From NCBI GenBank assembly GCA_028583405.1, contig CM053243.1, forward strand, positions 50,293,826 through 50,357,825: a stretch of DNA of 64,000 nt, given 5' to 3'. The position numbers and the translations under genes are program-made. Of the stretch, positions 1 to 11,600 are shown one piece after another (the stretch's first letter is position 1; every line of letters begins with the position of its first letter). A model generated the notes under the pieces. The model saw only the letters and a list, made by a program, of their open reading frames with translations. It searched no databases and was not told the origin of the DNA. This DNA comes from Pogonophryne albipinna. Its lineage: Eukaryota; Chordata; Actinopteri; Perciformes; Artedidraconidae.

Positions 1-1324
1 CTGATCTTTTTCATTTATTTTTTCAAAAAAACCACAATGCTAACAGTGAGCATCTGAATTAGCCCCGAGCGAAAAATGCTAACCTATTACTGCACCGAAA
101 ATCACTCCTAGCTCCCTTATTACTTATCATAGCTCCCTTATTACTTATCCTAGCTGCACATCCAACACATCGTTTTTGATCGTAAAGACACAGAATCTAA
201 CGGTGCCCACCTCAACACTGAAAGATACAAACTTGCGACGTTATCAACAAAAACGTACATCAAAACAAGTGGCGCTAGGTACTAGCATGCGCTAGGCTAA
301 TGGCTTACCTTCCTCTTTGCCTGGTCTAAACTGGTCTTCAATGGCATTAAAACGATAAAAACGATGATGTAGTTAATCCATAGGTTAATATCCAATGTGG
401 CTGTGTCCCCTTTGAAATGTTCTGATAATCTATAAGCAATAAAACTGCAATTCCGTTATCTGCTGTCCGCTCTGTGCTCCGTGTGCTCTGGGTTCTGCTG
501 TAATGCCTGCTTGTTAGTAGTAAACAATAAATGAAGCCGCCTGCGTAAAGTACTTAAACTGGCTGGCATTCTTTATACTTTACGCAGGACCATATCTCTG
601 GAACCCATTGGTCGATTTGTGTGATTAACACCTTTTTCTTAACCATCAGAACCAATAGAATCGATGGGCAGTTCCCAAATCAACGTAAACATTACCATAG
701 CGGACGTAATAGAGAAGTGAACAAAGCATATCTGAAAGTGCACGTCTGGACAGCAAAACTTTATACCCAGTATATTGCCATAAATATGATGAAGGATTAT
801 CAGTCAAAATGTCTACGTGACACAAAGACATTGGATTAACCTTGAGCGGCGTTTTTATTCCGGTGAACACAACTTTTGATCACAAATCAAAAAAGGTAAG
901 ACGAAATTATTGTAATATTTTTTAAACCGGATGTTGTTTACTTTCTCTTTTCTGGCTGATAGCTCCGCAATTCGGGGGCGTACAGTGATGATATTACATG
1001 TGTGGAATCTGTGGAGTCTCAGCTTTAATCGGATATCTTGTTTGTGCAGTTAAGATAGTAATAAGGGCATTTCTACCGTGAGTGCTGTGCAAAATTCCGT
1101 TAGCATTAGTTAGCATTTTTTCTCTCCATGCTAATTCAAAGGCTTGGTATTACTCTTGTGTTTCTATTAGCTAAAAATGGTTCACATTGTCAGTTAGCTG
1201 AGTTTCTTAGCGTTAAAAGGGTATGGAACATTAATAGTTTCATAAATGTTAAGAAGCCCTTAGACATAGTCTCATAAAAAAACGGTGGGGGGGTTCCACT
1301 GGGGGGACCCTCGGGCTTAAGAGG
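1..1324 (+). mobile_element. piggyBac-type MITE, copy 1 (left end outside window)
   Basis: Sequence from base 1 matches the full copy at 41,971-44,008 from about 42,685 onward. The right terminus reads GGGCTTAAGAGG at 1,313-1,324 and is followed by TTAA at 1,325-1,328, the target site piggyBac-type elements duplicate. The copy encodes no transposase. Short frames of about 72-79 codons on both strands recur in the other copies, but they are most likely carried along by recent copying. Element identity is strong; the superfamily is inferred from the TTAA target and the inverted CCTCTTAAGCCC terminus. Confidence 0.85.
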
Positions 1325-1328
1325 TTAA

Positions 1329-3730
1329 AGTATAGTTATATTTGAGAAGGTCCAAGAATTGACACAATATGTTCTCCTTTTATTAATTTAAGTTTCCAGA
1401 TCATACAAAAAACTCTTACAGATAACCTACTGAGTTCCGCCCTTGAAAGCCCAAAATGACTTTCTGAAAAATACTTAACGGGTAATCATTTTACTCAAGG
1501 CAGAAATCACAGGTTGTACTGTACCTTACCTACTCACAAATAGCCAAAAAAACACCTTTTGATTATAACACAAAAGTGGAAGAAAAGACCATTTGCGCTA
1601 ATCTACTTCTACTTAAAATGGGACATCATTTTAGGAATATTCAAGTTTAACACACATCCTATATATCAGGTGACATCATTAAAATGAATATACCAGAAAT
1701 ATGCTGTATTAAACGTTCTGCTACAGGGCTCGACATTAACGACTGCCCGATGGCCCGGGGCCATCTAGTATTTAGCTCAGGCAATGAAGCCTCACCTGCT
1801 GGTTGCCCGATCGGGCAATCTATTATGCCAGTATCATGCAGCTCGCGGATCCAGTAATGAGTGACCCGACAGTAAAACTAAACATATCTATAACTAGTTT
1901 AGGTAGTTTGAGAGGTAATTAAAATAGCTACGTGTGATATTCTAACCTGAAGTGTGTGTTTTGTTCTGCTCACCGCTGCATGTGATCATGCAGAGCTGCG
2001 TGTCGACTCGTCAGCAGCAGCTGATCTCTCTCCCGTCAGATTAGACTTCACTCGCGTTTATGTCCATATCGATCAGATCCAGCTAGTTCTAGCTAATGAT
2101 ATGACTACCTGCTTATTAAAAGACACCTAAACAATAAGTGTCGCTATGCAACTGGGTGAGGCCACAAAGTATAGCGCAGCATTATGCATTTGTTTACATG
2201 CCCACCATTACCAACAGATCAACGCACAATCAACCCATACAGGACATCTCTTTCTCCACATTAAGTGTTCGACATCAGAATTGACTATTCTTGTCTGTCA
2301 CATACTTTCTTGTCTGTCACATAAGTGGCGCAACTATTGCGCTAAAGGGAAATTATTTTGACCGAAGAGATTTAGATTTGCCGCCTAACGGGAACTCTGA
2401 CGTTGCCATTTTGTGTGCTTCGCGGATGCGCTCGGCTCCTCTCGACTGCTGCTCGGGTCTGCTCGGTCAGCTTCCGGATGAGGAGGCATTCGTTCGACCA
2501 ATTTACAGTAGATAACATTACAAACATTTTTAACAGGGGCCATAATAGTGTAAATTATGTTTGTTTTGGCAGTTACAACTGAATGTAATGTTTTCTACTT
2601 TTTTACATCTGGGAAGGCATTTGCCTTCATCAGTTGGAAAGTGTCTTGACCAACAACTTAAGTATTTCTTATAGCTATGCAGGGCATGCAAGCGAGCACA
2701 CACAAACAAGAACAAACAAACAAGTGAAATGAAGAATACAATTGAAATTGTACAATATAATATTGAGGTGGTTCATCTTATAATTCAGTCTAGAGAACCA
2801 GACAGCATTTCTAGGGGGAGGCCCCCCAAACCCTTCGTGCCATTTCGTCCGCACACATTTTTCAGGGCATCTCTATTGGGCTCAGGGCCATCTCCCAAAA
2901 TCCTTAATGTCATGCACTGTGCTATAACACGTTACTTTAACAGTCAAGTACCACTCAAAAGGTCCAGTTTATTTCATTTTAAGGATGCACACCAAGCAAC
3001 ATCTCCAGGTGCTCCTTTGAGAACCAGGGAAAAAAAGTTATGTGCACCCCTGATTATAAGCTTATTGTGCTCATTTTATGTGGCTGTGACTTTGGAATAA
3101 ATAGACAAAATCACCAATCCCAAGGTTTGATGGATTGGATAGGCAACATAGGGAAAAGTCACAGCAAGAAAGTGTTGGCCTGCAATACAGAGTAGCAAGG
3201 TCAGGTGCAGACACTGGAAGAATACAAAGGGTTATTCATAAACAGGACATTGCTCCGGCCTTGAGTCGTATGGGAGCTTCACTCCCACGTATAGGCTAGG
3301 AAGCAGCATTATGTCACGACCTTAACACAAACTGTTTTTCAAGTACTGGTCAATTTTGAGATTTTGTGCTATTTTGATTCTATAACATGTTTACTTTCAG
3401 GATTTTGGAAGAAAAACGTACAAAATACACATTTAAGTGTTTATTTTACTATAGTTTGTCTATTTGCGTCTGTAGATTTCTCCTAAATTCACCAAAAGTT
3501 AGCATTCTAACGTAACATAAAGTACCGCGACCGCTGTGTGCACCATGTCAACAGAGATATCGTTGGAAAGCTGTGTCTCTCCTGCACAATCTCATCGGAT
3601 CTAAATATGGTCATTTCCTTTGTATCAGCAACCAATCATGAAAGTACAAAGAGGTCTTAAACCAAGAAACGAAAATCTCATTGGCTGGTGTCAATTTCTG
3701 ACAACGTGATTCGTTCAGATGCGTCACGTG
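1329..3730. other. Non-coding stretch with unassigned repeat fragments
   Basis: I see no supportable gene. Around 1,730-1,830 is a GC-rich segment rich in GCCCGAT/ATCGGGC that looks like a MITE piece. About 115 bases at 1,975-2,095 match, in inverted orientation, the segment near 41,578-41,690. The short frames between 2,146 and 3,100 show no recognisable domain. Confidence 0.5.
1975..2095 (-). repeat. Dispersed repeat, inverted relative to 41,578-41,690
   Basis: The reverse complement carries the same ordered blocks as 41,578-41,690: GATCTGATCGATATGGACAT, then AAACGCGAGTGA, then the GAGAGAGATCAG block and ACACGCAGCTCTGCAT. Small differences separate the blocks. At the other locus the segment follows a TAGGGATGCTCCGAT start, typical of a fish hAT MITE, so this is probably a fragment of the same family. 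Confidence 0.65.
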
Positions 3731-4811
3731 CAGTGGCGTTTTTATATGTAAAAAAAGTGGTGGGGCACAAAAAACGTAGATGTCTATATATAAGCTTCTG
3801 CAGTGAGGTTCATGGCTGGTGGTGAGGCACTGGCACTGACTCTTCAGGTTTACAAATATTATATTTTGACCTAAATCAAAATATAATATTAATTTCAAAA
3901 GCTTTTATTGTCTAATGCTTCAATTAATTTTAAACTGACAGTTCAACAAAAGGATACCCAAAAAATGTAATTTTATCATTTAAATATTGAATTGTTCTCT
4001 CTTAGTAAGATCCCATTTTCAATAAAATTGCAGTCTTACCTTGACTTGAAGATTAAGTCCATTTGCGATCCTTCTGGACAAAAATCTCTATTACTTTTTT
4101 GTAAAAGTCCTCCTTATCTTCTTGTAGTTTCAAAAGTCTATCATAAATCTAATCTAATCAATAGATTTATGATTCGAAAATTATAAAAGTAGGGTAGACA
4201 TGTGGATATTATCCGGCTGAACAAAACGTGCATTTATCTAACGGCTACGTTTCCCACAGACCTTATTTGGAGCTATTTTCTAAAATCCTATGGAGAAATC
4301 TCATTGCTTTTTTGTCGAGGGAAGCCATGCGCAGCTTACTTCCGGGTTTTAGGACGCGTCACTGCAGCTCTCTCGTCTCCTCTTCACACACCACACTTTT
4401 CGCGGCACACGTACTTACAGCCAATCAGCTCTGAATTATGTGAGATGACGTATGGTGGGGATGGCAGCTATATGCCCCTATGGTCATTATTTTTTTGCCA
4501 CACACATTAAATAGGAAAATACTCTGAGCATGCGCAGTGTAGTTTTTACAGTCACCGTTCACTTAGACAGAGAGAGGGAGGGGCAGGATCGGGTTTTGTC
4601 CCACATGGCTCTAAACAGCTCAATAGGCACACACTGTAGACACTAATTAGAAGAACACAGACTAAAACAGCAATGTACAGACGAATCAGATGATTAAACA
4701 TGATCTTAAAATATATTTTATATTTTTTTTTTGCATTTAGTTGTAATCATTATTTTTAATACTTTCTGCTGACACTAGGTGGGGCTGTGCCCTTATGACC
4801 AGTCGCCACTG
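3731..4811 (-). mobile_element. Non-autonomous hAT with transposase C-terminal remnant
   Basis: The left end starts CAGTGGCG and the right end finishes CGCCACTG, forming the terminal inverted repeat. The flanking 8-mers are GTCACGTG (3,723-3,730) and GTCACATG (4,812-4,819), an 8-bp target duplication with one likely CpG-decay difference. Inside, 4,039-4,145 closely resembles the last codons of the hAT transposase at 46,778-48,994, read on the minus strand. That identifies this 1.08-kb element as an internally deleted relative. Eight-base duplications are diagnostic of hAT elements. No other coding sequence survives. Confidence 0.85.
4039..4145 (-). pseudogene. hAT transposase C-terminal fragment
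   Basis: The minus strand shares long identical runs, such as CCTTCTGGACAAA and AAAAGTCT on the plus strand, with the end of the transposase frame at 46,783-46,875. Only about 35 codons remain and they carry substitutions and small gaps. It marks the parent lineage of the surrounding MITE. Confidence 0.75.
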
Positions 4812-5163
4812 GTCACATGGTGTGCTAAAACACTTCCTGGTTAGCTTTCCGTTAGAACTTGAAATCCCAAAATGGCAAAAGAACGGCGAAAAAAACGTTC
4901 ACAGAGAAGACGACAACAATTGTCACTTGCACGAAGCAAGGTTATACAAAAAACAAATGACCCCGAACATGAAATACCTTCACGGAGTGCGTCGATGCGC
5001 AAGCTGTCATCCAAAGAACAGGAGGGTTTAGCTAGCGCCTCACTGCAATCTTTAAAGGTCGTTTTCTCAAAATGAGTTTTTTCTCCTACTCTGAGTTCGA
5101 AATGTCAACTTCAGTAGCACGTACATACACCAAACCTTCCAGTTATATTCCTATCAATATTAT

Positions 5164-5328
5164 GAAGGCTTTTACAGAAGGGGTTGTTCATATATCATTC
5201 ATAGACTGAATTATACAACATTGTATACCTAAAAACATGGCGAATTGATATTTTAGGGCTGTTGACAGTATTTTCTGATTTATGGAGTGATAAAAAGAGA
5301 TATCCAATATCCCTTCTGTAAAAGCCTT
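5164..5328. repeat. Hairpin-forming inverted repeat
   Basis: AAGGCTTTTACAGAAGGG near 5,164-5,183 is mirrored by CCCTTCTGTAAAAGCCTT near 5,309-5,328. The arms are about 18 bases with a loop of roughly 125 bases. It may be the core of a palindromic MITE; no target duplication was identified. Confidence 0.6.
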
Positions 5329-5399
5329 GGATACTAATATGACTACAAAATGAAACAAGAATTTTGAACCTGTATCCAAAGTTCAGATTTCGATTCCTG

Positions 5400-7310
5400 A
5401 AATGTGTTAAAATATGTGCATATTGTTGTGGCAGATATCTCTGCTCCGCGCCGATCATATATGAGTTTGCTTTAAAAGAAGGGAAACCCAAAACAACCAG
5501 GATAGGGGTTAAACGGTAAGAATACAAATACACTTCTCCAAAGGGGTAGGCCCAACCCCTGCTCTGGTCCAAATGCCGGGAGAACCTTTCATCTTGACGG
5601 CAGGAGCAAAAGAGAAAGAACCAACAGATAGAACAGGCTTACATGCAGAAAACAAAACAGGAGGGGTTGGGTCAGCTGGTCATCTTTTCAGGTCAACTCA
5701 TTGGAAGATGTAAAAGATGGCTTTTCTTAGCGAATCAGCACGAGCCAGCCAGGATAATAAACAAGTGTCTCTGAGATGGTAGTAAAATATATCTGGCGTC
5801 CGTTATCTCACTTTCCTGCATAGACTTCCACACACACACTTTCCTGCACATTCCAGAGACCTGAGTTGGGTCTAAAGAATATTCTCTTGCTCACATCTTA
5901 CTCCCATTATTTATACAAAGTAATTAAACACACACATACTATTCAAGATATGTAGACTTCCCTGAAACATGACATACTGGAGATCTTAAGCAGAAGGTAC
6001 TCTCTTCCAACTAGCCCACTGCCCTGCATACCTACACCTCCCCCACAGAGCAATAAAACCTGTTTACTCCAAGCACCCCAGAATGTTTGAGCAAGTTTTA
6101 GTCCTCACATTTATGAAAGGATAAAACAGATAAATCAATACAAAACACAAACACAGGTACTGTTTAAACAGTATTCACTTAACTGCTACTATTGATAATT
6201 TCCAGAGAAACTCAAGGGGCCTCTTTTAATATCTGGAAGTTGCAACAAGACTTTCTGCCATTTCAAATGTAACACACTTCCCAAATATCAGATGATAATA
6301 ATCTTCAATAATATTTAATGAGATAATTTGCATATTTAAACATGCTATTTCAGAAAACTTGTAATACAAAAAACAATGTCCTTATTGTAAGTAATTAACT
6401 GGAGAAATTTCTAGCTGATACCTTTAAGTTAAAAAAATTACCCTATTCACCTGGGGTGTCTCGCCTTAACAGAGTAGGTACTGGATTTAACAAAAAGCGC
6501 TCACAAAGAGGAAAAAACAAGCGTAACAAAAAGAGAATTTAAGATTAACTTAAGTTTACAAAAATAACAAAACCTGACTAGACTGGAAATGCTCCTCTCT
6601 TTGTTGAAGCCTGGCACGACCATCCATGGAAACGAACTGAGACAGGACTATTTAAACATGAGGTGAGTGGGAACAAGTGGAAACAATCAGGGGCGGGGCA
6701 GATGCTGACAAGGGCGGGAAAACACACAAAGGGAGGAAGTAACAGGGCCTGAAATGAGAGAGGTAAGTACAAAATAAAACAGGAAATGGAAAACGAGACA
6801 TGACATGAAATAACATGAAAAGACAGACATAACACATAAACATAACTAAGACATTTGACGAGACAACACATTATGAAGGTTTTCCACTATAACTGTAGAA
6901 ACGTTGGCGAAAATTACAAATGATGGCGACAGAGTAGGGAGGGACTTCCACAGGCCATTCGAATGCTGAATGGAAGGTTGTGTTGCCAAGAGACTCTGTC
7001 TGAGTCTGCGCACCAACGAGAGAGAGCCAAAGTCTAAACCAAGGTTACTCTCCATCTAGTCTCAACCAATCATAAATGTACGGGCAACACCCTGTGTAAT
7101 ACAAATGTATTGTCGCATGAGGGTCAGGCCTCTTTCTGGAAATAGTGGTTACAGAGTACAGCTTTGCTGCCTGCGATTTCTATGACGTGACGAGTCCTTG
7201 GCCAAGTGAATATATATATTTTGCTCTCTTATAATAAATAGTTAAACTTATAGTTTGTTTGTCTTTCCTGGAATTTTTAACACAACACATGGCATGAAAA
7301 GACATGGGAG
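5400..7310. other. Non-coding stretch, probable LTR debris
   Basis: There is no convincing gene here. CTCTGCTCCGCGCCG near 5,441 also occurs in the ERV LTRs (for example near 18,088), so part of 5,400-6,200 may be a diverged LTR on the minus strand. About 6,570-6,850 is purine-rich and LTR-like but I could not delimit it. Bases 7,206-7,290 resemble 63,345-63,430. Confidence 0.35.
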
Positions 7311-8312
7311 CCTGCCTGCAGACCTCCACTCTCAGGACAGTTCCGGTGCAGACCTCCACTCTCAGGACACCTCCACTGTCAGTACAGGAAGTGACGATTC
7401 TGACGCGTTTTTTTTTCCGCCTACCGAAGGACTCGTTTGATGGAATTTTTCAAATCACAATAGAGACTCATCACGGAGGTGATGAGTCCGCCCACTGTGC
7501 ACTTTGGGTCGGCCTTGGTCAAGCCCTTTTGACCCCCCCAGCCTGGTTCTCGTAAATGTTTTTCGCTCAAATGACACCATGGAGGAATGTAAGGGGAGTT
7601 GACAGGGGACTCTGCCCGCCTCACGAGTGCCTATTTTTTTGACTATTTCACCCGGTTTCTACCGGGGACATTGCCCGCAGTTCGGTTCCTCCGAACTGCG
7701 GGTTCAACTCTGATGGCCGGGAGGGTGTGCTGTGTTGGGGTGGGGGACTTCCCCCACTCTGCGTGTCTCTTACTTCCCGGGCCGGCCGATATGAAGCGTG
7801 ACCAAGACACCCCGTCCAGGGGTCCCACGGGTCCCGCAGGGGGGTGGAGGTTCCCAGCTGGAACCTCCCAACCTCCGCCGCGGTGCACCCGGCAAACACG
7901 GTTGTTTCTCTAACCTTCCACTGTTGTCTAGCGGGTGTAACTAAAATACAAGATGTCGTATTTATATAAATAAATAAATCTATATATATATATATATATA
8001 GATAATAAGTGTCAGTACGATTTTATTTTCTATTTGCGTGCATTTCCTGTTCGGAATGTGGCGCTGCGGCTGTACTGATAGTAACAACAATACAAGGTGT
8101 GCGTATATATCTATATATATATATAGATATATACATATGTATATAATAAGTGTCACGATCCGTCACGATCCGATTTTATTTTGTATTTGCGTGCATTTCC
8201 TGTTTGGAAAGTGGCACTGTACTGATAGTGGTGATTTTATTTTGGAATTCTTAGCGTGCACTTCCTGTTCTGAGAGTGGAGGTGTCCTGAGAGTGGAGGT
8301 CTGCACCGGAAC

Positions 8313-8681
8313 TGTCAGGATTCTCTTATGTAGTTTTGTATGTTTGGGTGTTTGATGTCATGTTTTCCTCCCTGGTTATTGTCTGGTCCTTTTCCCTGTG
8401 TTTTTCCTCCCGTCGTTAGTTCCCTGGTGTGTCTCGTTATCTGATTGTGTTCACCTGTGGCCCTTGTGTTTCTCCTCCCCTGCCCGGCTGTTTCTCGTCT
8501 TGTGATTACCCCTCCCTGTATTTAGTCTTGTCTCTTCCTGTGTTCAGTGTTGGTGCTTCTTTCGTATGTGACTGAGTTCACCGGTGAGTGTTCTGTTTTG
8601 TCTATGTTATTTAGTATCCTTGAAATAAAGGTTTTCACTTTAATCTGCATTTGGGTCCTGCTTGCTGCACACACCTTGACA
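8313..8681 (+). repeat. 5' LTR of the array-bearing retrotransposon
   Basis: This 369-base repeat has TG...CA ends and an internal AATAAA at 8,624-8,629, expected near the R/U5 border. It is pyrimidine-rich in its first two thirds. Confidence 0.9.
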
Positions 8682-8698
8682 GAAAGCACCAACCAACA

Positions 8699-11600
8699 AT
8701 GGACCCAGCGGATTTTTACGATTTGGAGTACCCAGCGGATTTTCATGAGTTCGAGTTGGATCTGTTCGATCTGGACTTTTCTCTGCAATGTCGTCATGCC
8801 GAGTGGAAGGGAGCCTCTTCTAGAAGGGACAAAGAGGCTATCCTCGAAGGGGCACGAATGGCGGTGGCTGAGATGCCTTGGTTGAGGAGTTCGTTGCCTG
8901 AGTGGCTACAACGCTTCACAAGTTGTCCTGTTGGAGGTCCACCGAGTCTCCAAAAAACCTCTAGGAGACGCAGGGCTAGGATTCCAGCCCGTGCTCCAAC
9001 AGCCATGATCCCGGCTTCAGTTCCGGTTTCCACAGCCATGGATCCATGCACCAGTACCGGCCCGCAGAGCTATGTTCACTTGCTCGATTTCCTGGCCCAC
9101 GCAGCCATGGTCCAGGCCTCTGTTCCGGTTCCAGCGGCTCCAGTTCCAGCCTCAGTACCGGCCCCAGTTCCTGCTCCTGTCCAGGAGTCGTATTCTGGAA
9201 CTCGGCTGGCTTATGGGGGTCCACGGAGTATTCAGGCGGCTGCTAAGAGGAGTCGTCGCAAGGCCAGACTAGCAGCCCGGGCCCCAGCAGCCATGGTCCC
9301 AGACCCAGTTCTGGCCCCAGCAGCCATGGTCCCGGCCCCAGTGCTGGCCCCAGCAGCCATGGTCCCAGACCCAGTTCTGGCCCCAGCAGCCATGGTCCCG
9401 GCCCCAGTTCTGGCCCCAGCAGCCATGGTCCCGGCCCCAGTGCTGGCCCCAGCAGCCATGGTTCCGGCCCCAGTTCCGACTCCAGCACCTCGTCTCCTGC
9501 TGGCTCCCCAGCCGACGCCAGCTCCCCGTGTCCTGTCGGCGTACCGGCCGACTCCAGCACCTCGTCTCCTGCTGGCTCCCCAGCCGACGCCAGCTCCCCG
9601 TGTCCTGTCGGTGTACCGGCCGACTCCAGCACCTCGTCTCCTGCTGGCTCCCCAGCCGACGCCAGCTCCCCGAGTCCTGTCGGCGTACCGGCCGACTCCA
9701 GCACCTCGTCTCCTGTTGGCTCTCCAGCCAACACCAGCTCCCCGAGTCCTGTCGCCGTACCGACCGACACAAGTCCCCTCTCCAGTTCCCTCTCGAGTCC
9801 CCTCTCCAGTCCCCTCTCCAGTCCCCTCTCCAGTTCCCTCTCGAGTCCCCTCTCCAGTCCCCTCTCCAGTCCCCTCTCCAGTTCCCTCTCGAGTCCCCTC
9901 TCCAGTCCCCTCTCCAGTCCCCTCTCCAGTCCCCTCTCCAGTTCCCTCTCCAGTTCCCTCTCTAGTCCTCTCTCGAGTCCCCTCTCAAGTCTCCTCTCGA
10001 GTTCCCTCTCGAGTCCCCTCTCGAGTTCCCTCTCGAGTCCCCTCTCAAGTCCCCTCTCTAGTCCCCTCTCGAGTCCCCTCTCGAGGTCCCTCTCAAGTCC
10101 TCTCTCAAGTCTCCTCTCAAGTTCCTACCCGAGTCCCCTCTCAAGTAACCTCTCGAGTCTCCTCTCGAGTAACCTCTCGAGTCTCCTCTCCAGTTCCCTC
10201 TCCAGTTCCCTCTCTAGTCCTCTCTCGAGTCCCCTCTCAAGTCTCCTCTCGAGTTCCCTCTCGAGTTCCCTCTCCAGTTCCCTCTCGAGTCCCCTCTCCA
10301 GTCCCCTCTCCAGTTCCCTTTCCAGTTCCCTCTCTAGTCCTCTCTCGAATCCCCTCTCGAGTCTCCTCTCAAGCCCTCTCTCGAGTTCCCTCTCAAGTCA
10401 CCTCTCGAGTTCCCTCTCAAGTCACCTCTCGAGTTCCCCCTCAAGTCACCTCTCGAGTTCCCTCTCAGGTCCCCTCTCGAGTCTCTTCTCGAGTCCCCTC
10501 TCAAGTCACCTCTCGAGTCCCATCTCAAGTCCCCTCTCAGGTCCCTTCTCGAGTCCCTTTTCGAGTCCCCTCCCGAGTCTCCTCTCGAGTCCCCTCTCAG
10601 GTCTCCTCTCGAGTCTCCGTTCAAATCCCTATTCAAGTGCCGTTGGAGGTTCCGCTGGGGGTCCTGCCAACTCCATGTCCTGGGCCGTTGGAGGTCCCGC
10701 AGACTGCTCTTCTGCCGGGGGTCCTGCCAACCCCATGTCCTGAGCCTTTGGAGGTCCCGCAGACTGCTCTTCTGCCGGGGGTCCTGCCAACTCTATGTCC
10801 TGTGCCGTTGGAGGCCCCGCCGACTACTCTCCTGCCGGGGGTCCTGCCAACCCAGTGTCCTGTGCCGTTGGAGGCCCCGCCGACTACTCTCCTGCCGGGG
10901 GTCCTGCCAACTCTATGTCCTGTGCCGTTGGAGGCCCCGCCGACTACTCTCCTGCCGGGGGTCCTGCCAACCCCGTGTCCTGTGCCGTTGGAGGCCCCGC
11001 CGACTACTCTTCTGCCGGGGGTCCTGCCAACCCAGTGTCCTGTGCCGTTGGAGGCCCCGCCGACTACTCTCCTGCCGGGGGTCCTGCCAACTCTATGTCC
11101 TGTGCCGTTGGAGGCCCCGCCGACTACTCTCCTGCCGGGGGTCCTGCCAACCCTGTGTCCTGTCCCGTTGGAGGCCCCGCCGACTACTCTTCTGCCGGGG
11201 GTCCTGCCAGCCCTATGTCCTGTTCCGTTGGAGGACTCGCCGAGGGTCCTGCCAACTCCTGGTCCTCTTCCGTGGGGGATCCTGCCAAAGCCTGTCCCAC
11301 CAACACCGGGTCCTGCCCGGCCTCCGGAGCTGTCCCGTCAGCGCCTTCCTGCCCGGCCTCCGGAGCTGTCCGGTCTTCGCCCTCGAGCCCGGCCCCCTGA
11401 GAGCCGCGGTCTTCGGCCTCGAGCCCGGCCCCCTGAGAGCCGCGGTCTTCGGCCTCGAGCCCGGCCCCCTGAGTGCTGCGGTCTTCACCCTCATGCTCGG
11501 CCCCCTGACTCTTCCTTGGTCTCTGCCTTGCCCCCGGGCCGTCCGCCCGAGACCCCCTCCTTGGTCTCTGCCTTGCCCCCGGGCCGTCCGCCCGAGACCC

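Noticed and set aside
621..870. 72- and 74-codon frames on opposite strands conserved in several MITE copies
   Set aside because: Recent copies of one non-coding element share all their frames. No domain is seen and the two frames overlap antisense. A substitution-pattern test on many copies could reopen this.
4872..5075. Lys/Arg-rich 67-codon frame starting MAKERRKKRSQRRRQQ
   Set aside because: It has an ATG and basic composition but no splice partner, no domain and repeat-rich surroundings. Not enough to call a gene.
7599..7913. 104-codon GC-rich frame inside the long-inverted-repeat element
   Set aside because: It overlaps antisense frames of similar length, has no motif, and reflects high GC content.
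10655..11262. Regularly spaced direct repeats resembling a CRISPR array
   Set aside because: The 60-base units are contiguous tandem copies without unique spacers, they lie in a coding frame inside an LTR element, and the sequence is vertebrate.
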